NCBI GenBank assembly: GCA_004154925.1
Contig: QJNS01000271.1
Location: forward strand, 3,603 to 67,602
Reading direction: 5' to 3'
Length of the DNA: 64,000 nucleotides
Origin: Monosporascus cannonballus
Lineage: Eukaryota > Ascomycota > Sordariomycetes > Xylariales
Position 1 is the first letter of the stretch. Every line of letters starts with the position of its first letter. The notes under the pieces were generated by a model. That model worked only from the letters and a program-made list of their open reading frames with translations, was not told the DNA's origin and searched no databases. This document shows, in pieces, positions 61,620-64,000 of this stretch. A program made the position numbers and the translations under genes.

Positions 61620-63635
61620 GAATCAATCTTGAAAAACCCTTACATTTATGAAATATTAAACCATAATTATAATTAAAAAAAGTACGGAGTTTTTGGATTC
61701 GTTAACTATTATAAAACATTTATATACAAACTTACTTTAATTATAAAAATGCGGTATTAATCTTATTTAAAAGAAAAAAATTAAATAGACTTTATAAAAG
61801 GAAAAAATACATTAAAAGATTAAAAACAGAATTCTTAATACATTAATCCTTATAGTATACGATTTCTATATTTCGTTAAACTAAAAGCTAATATTTCAGA
61901 TTATACGTTAAACATCCTAATTAAATAGCGAAATAATTAAGATAAATTATAGTTTATCGCATTTTGAATAAGAAACTTGCAATTATTATTATATTCTTTT
62001 ACTAATTGAAATATTTTCTTAAGCACATTGTTTATTGAATTAAGATTTATACAAATGATTAAAATTTTATTTATATTATTTGAAGTGAAATAATTAATAA
62101 AACAATAATTATAATATATATAGACAAATCACAAGTTTCGATTTTCTTATTTCTTATAAAAAAGATTCGAAAAATATAGAGCCGATACTTTAAATAAACA
62201 GCTAAATTTCGAAACAAAACAATTAAAACTAATTACAAACTTTGAATTTTATAAGAACAAAAGATTTATACGTAGGTTAAATTATAATCGTAGGGGTTAT
62301 GTTATACGATATATATCAAGATATTAAAAACAACAATTTAATAAAAAATTTTAAAAGCAAAGTAAATAGATAAATATTTGTAAAGTAAACGTTAAACAAA
62401 CTGAATATCTAATTATCAGCTGTTGTTATGAGATCAGAGTAGCAAGGTAACCAATCTAATTTATTGAGAACAGTTTAAAACCTGACTTTTCTCTTCATTT
62501 TTAGGAAGAAATCACTTATACATATAGCTCACTCTCGCATCGAGCTCGTAAAGGTGACGTAGCTCTAACGCGTATATCTCTTAGCACCTTATACTTATAT
62601 ATATAAACATTAATTATATACATATATATAACTCTATATAATTGTAAAACGACTTTAACGTTTTTATTATTTTTTAATATAAAAATAATAATTTAAAAAT
62701 ACGATAATGGTGTAATTTTTAAAATAAGATTAAAATATAACGATATAAATCTTATAAAAAACTATAAAACTTAATAACAATAGCTTTATTATTGAGCTTG
62801 TTATTCGAACAATTAGCGACGAATATATATTACGATAATAGTTTCTTAACTGTTCATATATTTACAAAACCTTCTTATTTTTTACTTTATAAAATATTAT
62901 AAATATCAAATAAATAATATATATATATTTTTAAAAACACTGTTAACGTGTATGGATATTACAGAACATTACTTTCAAAAAAATTATATTTATTTAAACT
63001 TTTTAGTAAAACCTTATTACACGTATCGGTTTAAATTATAAGTTATTTAGTATAATTAAACTCTAAACAAACGGATAAACGAAACGATTAAACAAAATAT
63101 TAAATTTTATTTACAACATTATATTAATTATACGTAACACGATTAAGCTGAAAAATTATCTATTATTTAATTAACGTATAATGATAGTTATTACGAAAAT
63201 ATCTAAAAGATTCTAGTAAATACAAATTTAGATTTTATATCGAAAATGTATAGAGAAATATATAGAAACCTTGTAACGTTAAAATAATATTTCTGTTAAA
63301 TTAATTTAAATGCTTCTATTAAGAAATTAAAATTAAAGTTTGTACCTAACTTCATAAGTAATTATCATAACTAAAAAGCTAGAAAATATAATTTTCAAGG
63401 AAAAGAAAAATAATTTATAATTTTTCAAAAACTGTTTAAATAAAACGACGCAGTAAAAAGTTTTATTTTAAATATATCGGTCTATAAAAATCTGTAAGAA
63501 AATCTCAGAAAATAATTGCCGGTTAGAACTTTTATTAAAAGTTAAATTTTATTCAGTTTTCTACATTTTTTATTTAAGTTAATAGCAGATATCATTAAGA
63601 TTATTATGAAATATATGCATAGAGGAAGATTAAAG
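61620..63635 (+). pseudogene. E7 RNase H/integrase relic, right of T2
   Basis: FGFVNYYKTFI near 61,691-61,725 is the RT thumb block, and SDYTLNILIK near 61,895-61,920 corresponds to the DASDYALGGVL block of RNase H. Further right, 63,440-63,600 matches the integrase C-terminal region of E4 (about 23,840-23,990) in reverse complement. A slightly GC-richer stretch at 62,420-62,600 does not align to the family and may be an insertion or unrelated. Confidence 0.65.
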
Positions 63636-63639
63636 CATA

Positions 63640-63821
63640 TAGATATATTCGTTATATAACTTAAACAATATCAGCTTGTAATATAACTTCGTTGTTAAAA
63701 ATGCTCATAGTATTACAAGAAGTAATTAAGTTATTGCATCGTTTAGATTTGGACGATATTTTTACTAATATGAACCCGTACGATTAAGATTTAGTAGTTG
63801 GTTAAACTCCTAGCCGTTATG
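63640..63821 (+). repeat. E7 truncated 3' LTR
   Basis: About 180 bp matching the reverse complement of the left half of LTR-A, with the landmarks AGCTTGTAATATAA, AACCCGTACGATTAA and TAGTTGGTTAAACTCC in order. The other half of the LTR is missing. Confidence 0.75.
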
Positions 63822-64000
63822 CGGCATAGCAGGCGCAGCTATAATGTTTAAAATAAAAGTACTAATTATAATACAGCAAATTCACGTATTTTAATTCAAA
63901 GTAGAACGTATAGCTTAAATTAATGTTAGCCTTATATGAAAAAAAATGTTTTATATTAAAAAATACTTTACAATATATTTAGCTTTAAAAGAAGTACAAG
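63822..64000. other. Sequence right of E7, nothing recognised
   Basis: A short GC-richer patch (GCGGCATAGCAGGCGCAGC) immediately after the LTR end may be the pre-insertion flank. The rest is AT-rich. Confidence 0.4.

Larger units (their letters stand above)
59310..63821 (+). mobile_element. E7: 3' part of an E1-family chromovirus, plus strand, interrupted by T2
   Basis: Reverse complement of the E1/E4/E6 family. RT is at 59,310-59,495, then T2. Then come the RT thumb and RNase H (about 61,620-62,100), integrase, and the region before the chromodomain (to about 63,635). Finally the terminal part of the LTR (about 63,640-63,821), which ends CCTAGCCGTTATG, the complement of the TGTGACGGCTAGG start of LTR-A. 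The chromodomain and the first part of the LTR are missing. The 5' end is not located. Confidence 0.72.

Overview
The window looks like a filamentous ascomycete (Pezizomycotina-type) chromosome with a two-compartment structure. About 60 of the 64 kb is very AT-rich, rich in TA, and still contains CG while CA/TG is depleted. Its transposon reading frames are broken mainly where Trp (TGG) or Gln (CAA/CAG) codons have become TAG/TAA. That is the expected footprint of repeat-induced point mutation (RIP, C-to-T mainly at CpA). Two stretches have ordinary base composition: about 1-3900 and about 49,260-50,800. Nothing suggests a bacterium, plasmid or organelle. I see no rRNA, tRNA or CRISPR array.

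Left island (1-4068). A minus-strand gene (254-1926, one inferred 80-bp intron) encodes a fungus-restricted protein of unknown function. Beyond it lie a frameshifted coiled-coil gene relic and sequence in which I recognise nothing.

RIP-degraded retrotransposon block (4069-41,261). Three copies of one Ty3/gypsy chromovirus family (E1, E4, E6; minus strand, about 6.9 kb when complete, C-terminal chromodomain, 370-390 bp LTRs) lie head to tail, separated by single LTRs: LTR-A, E1, LTR-B, E4, LTR-C, E6, LTR-D. E1 was interrupted by E2 (9230-14758, plus strand, 190-bp LTRs) and E3 (15671-22603, minus strand, 207-bp LTRs). E4 was interrupted by E5 (24859-31728, plus strand, about 188-bp LTRs). Target-site duplications and continuity of the host element across each insertion support this. 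Subtracting the insertions, E1 is about 6.89 kb, almost the size of E6 (6.88 kb).

Right part (41,262-64,000). About 8 kb of decayed AT-rich sequence is followed by a 1.5-kb normal-GC island carrying an intact intronless serine hydrolase of the acyl-protein thioesterase/carboxylesterase type (49,668-50,549). Related GGGTACC/GGATACC motifs lie on both sides of it. Further right are two inverted copies of a Tc1/mariner pogo/Fot-like DNA transposon: T1 (52,678-54,532, minus) and T2 (about 59,496-61,589, plus). T2 sits inside the reverse-transcriptase region of a seventh chromovirus relic (E7, plus strand, ending 63,821). E7 has lost most of its chromodomain and the first part of its 3' LTR.

Only the two genes in the normal-GC islands look able to make a protein. 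None of the transposons has an open frame for its key enzymes, although the E4 RT active-site tetrad (YLDD) and the chromodomain fold of E1 can still be read.
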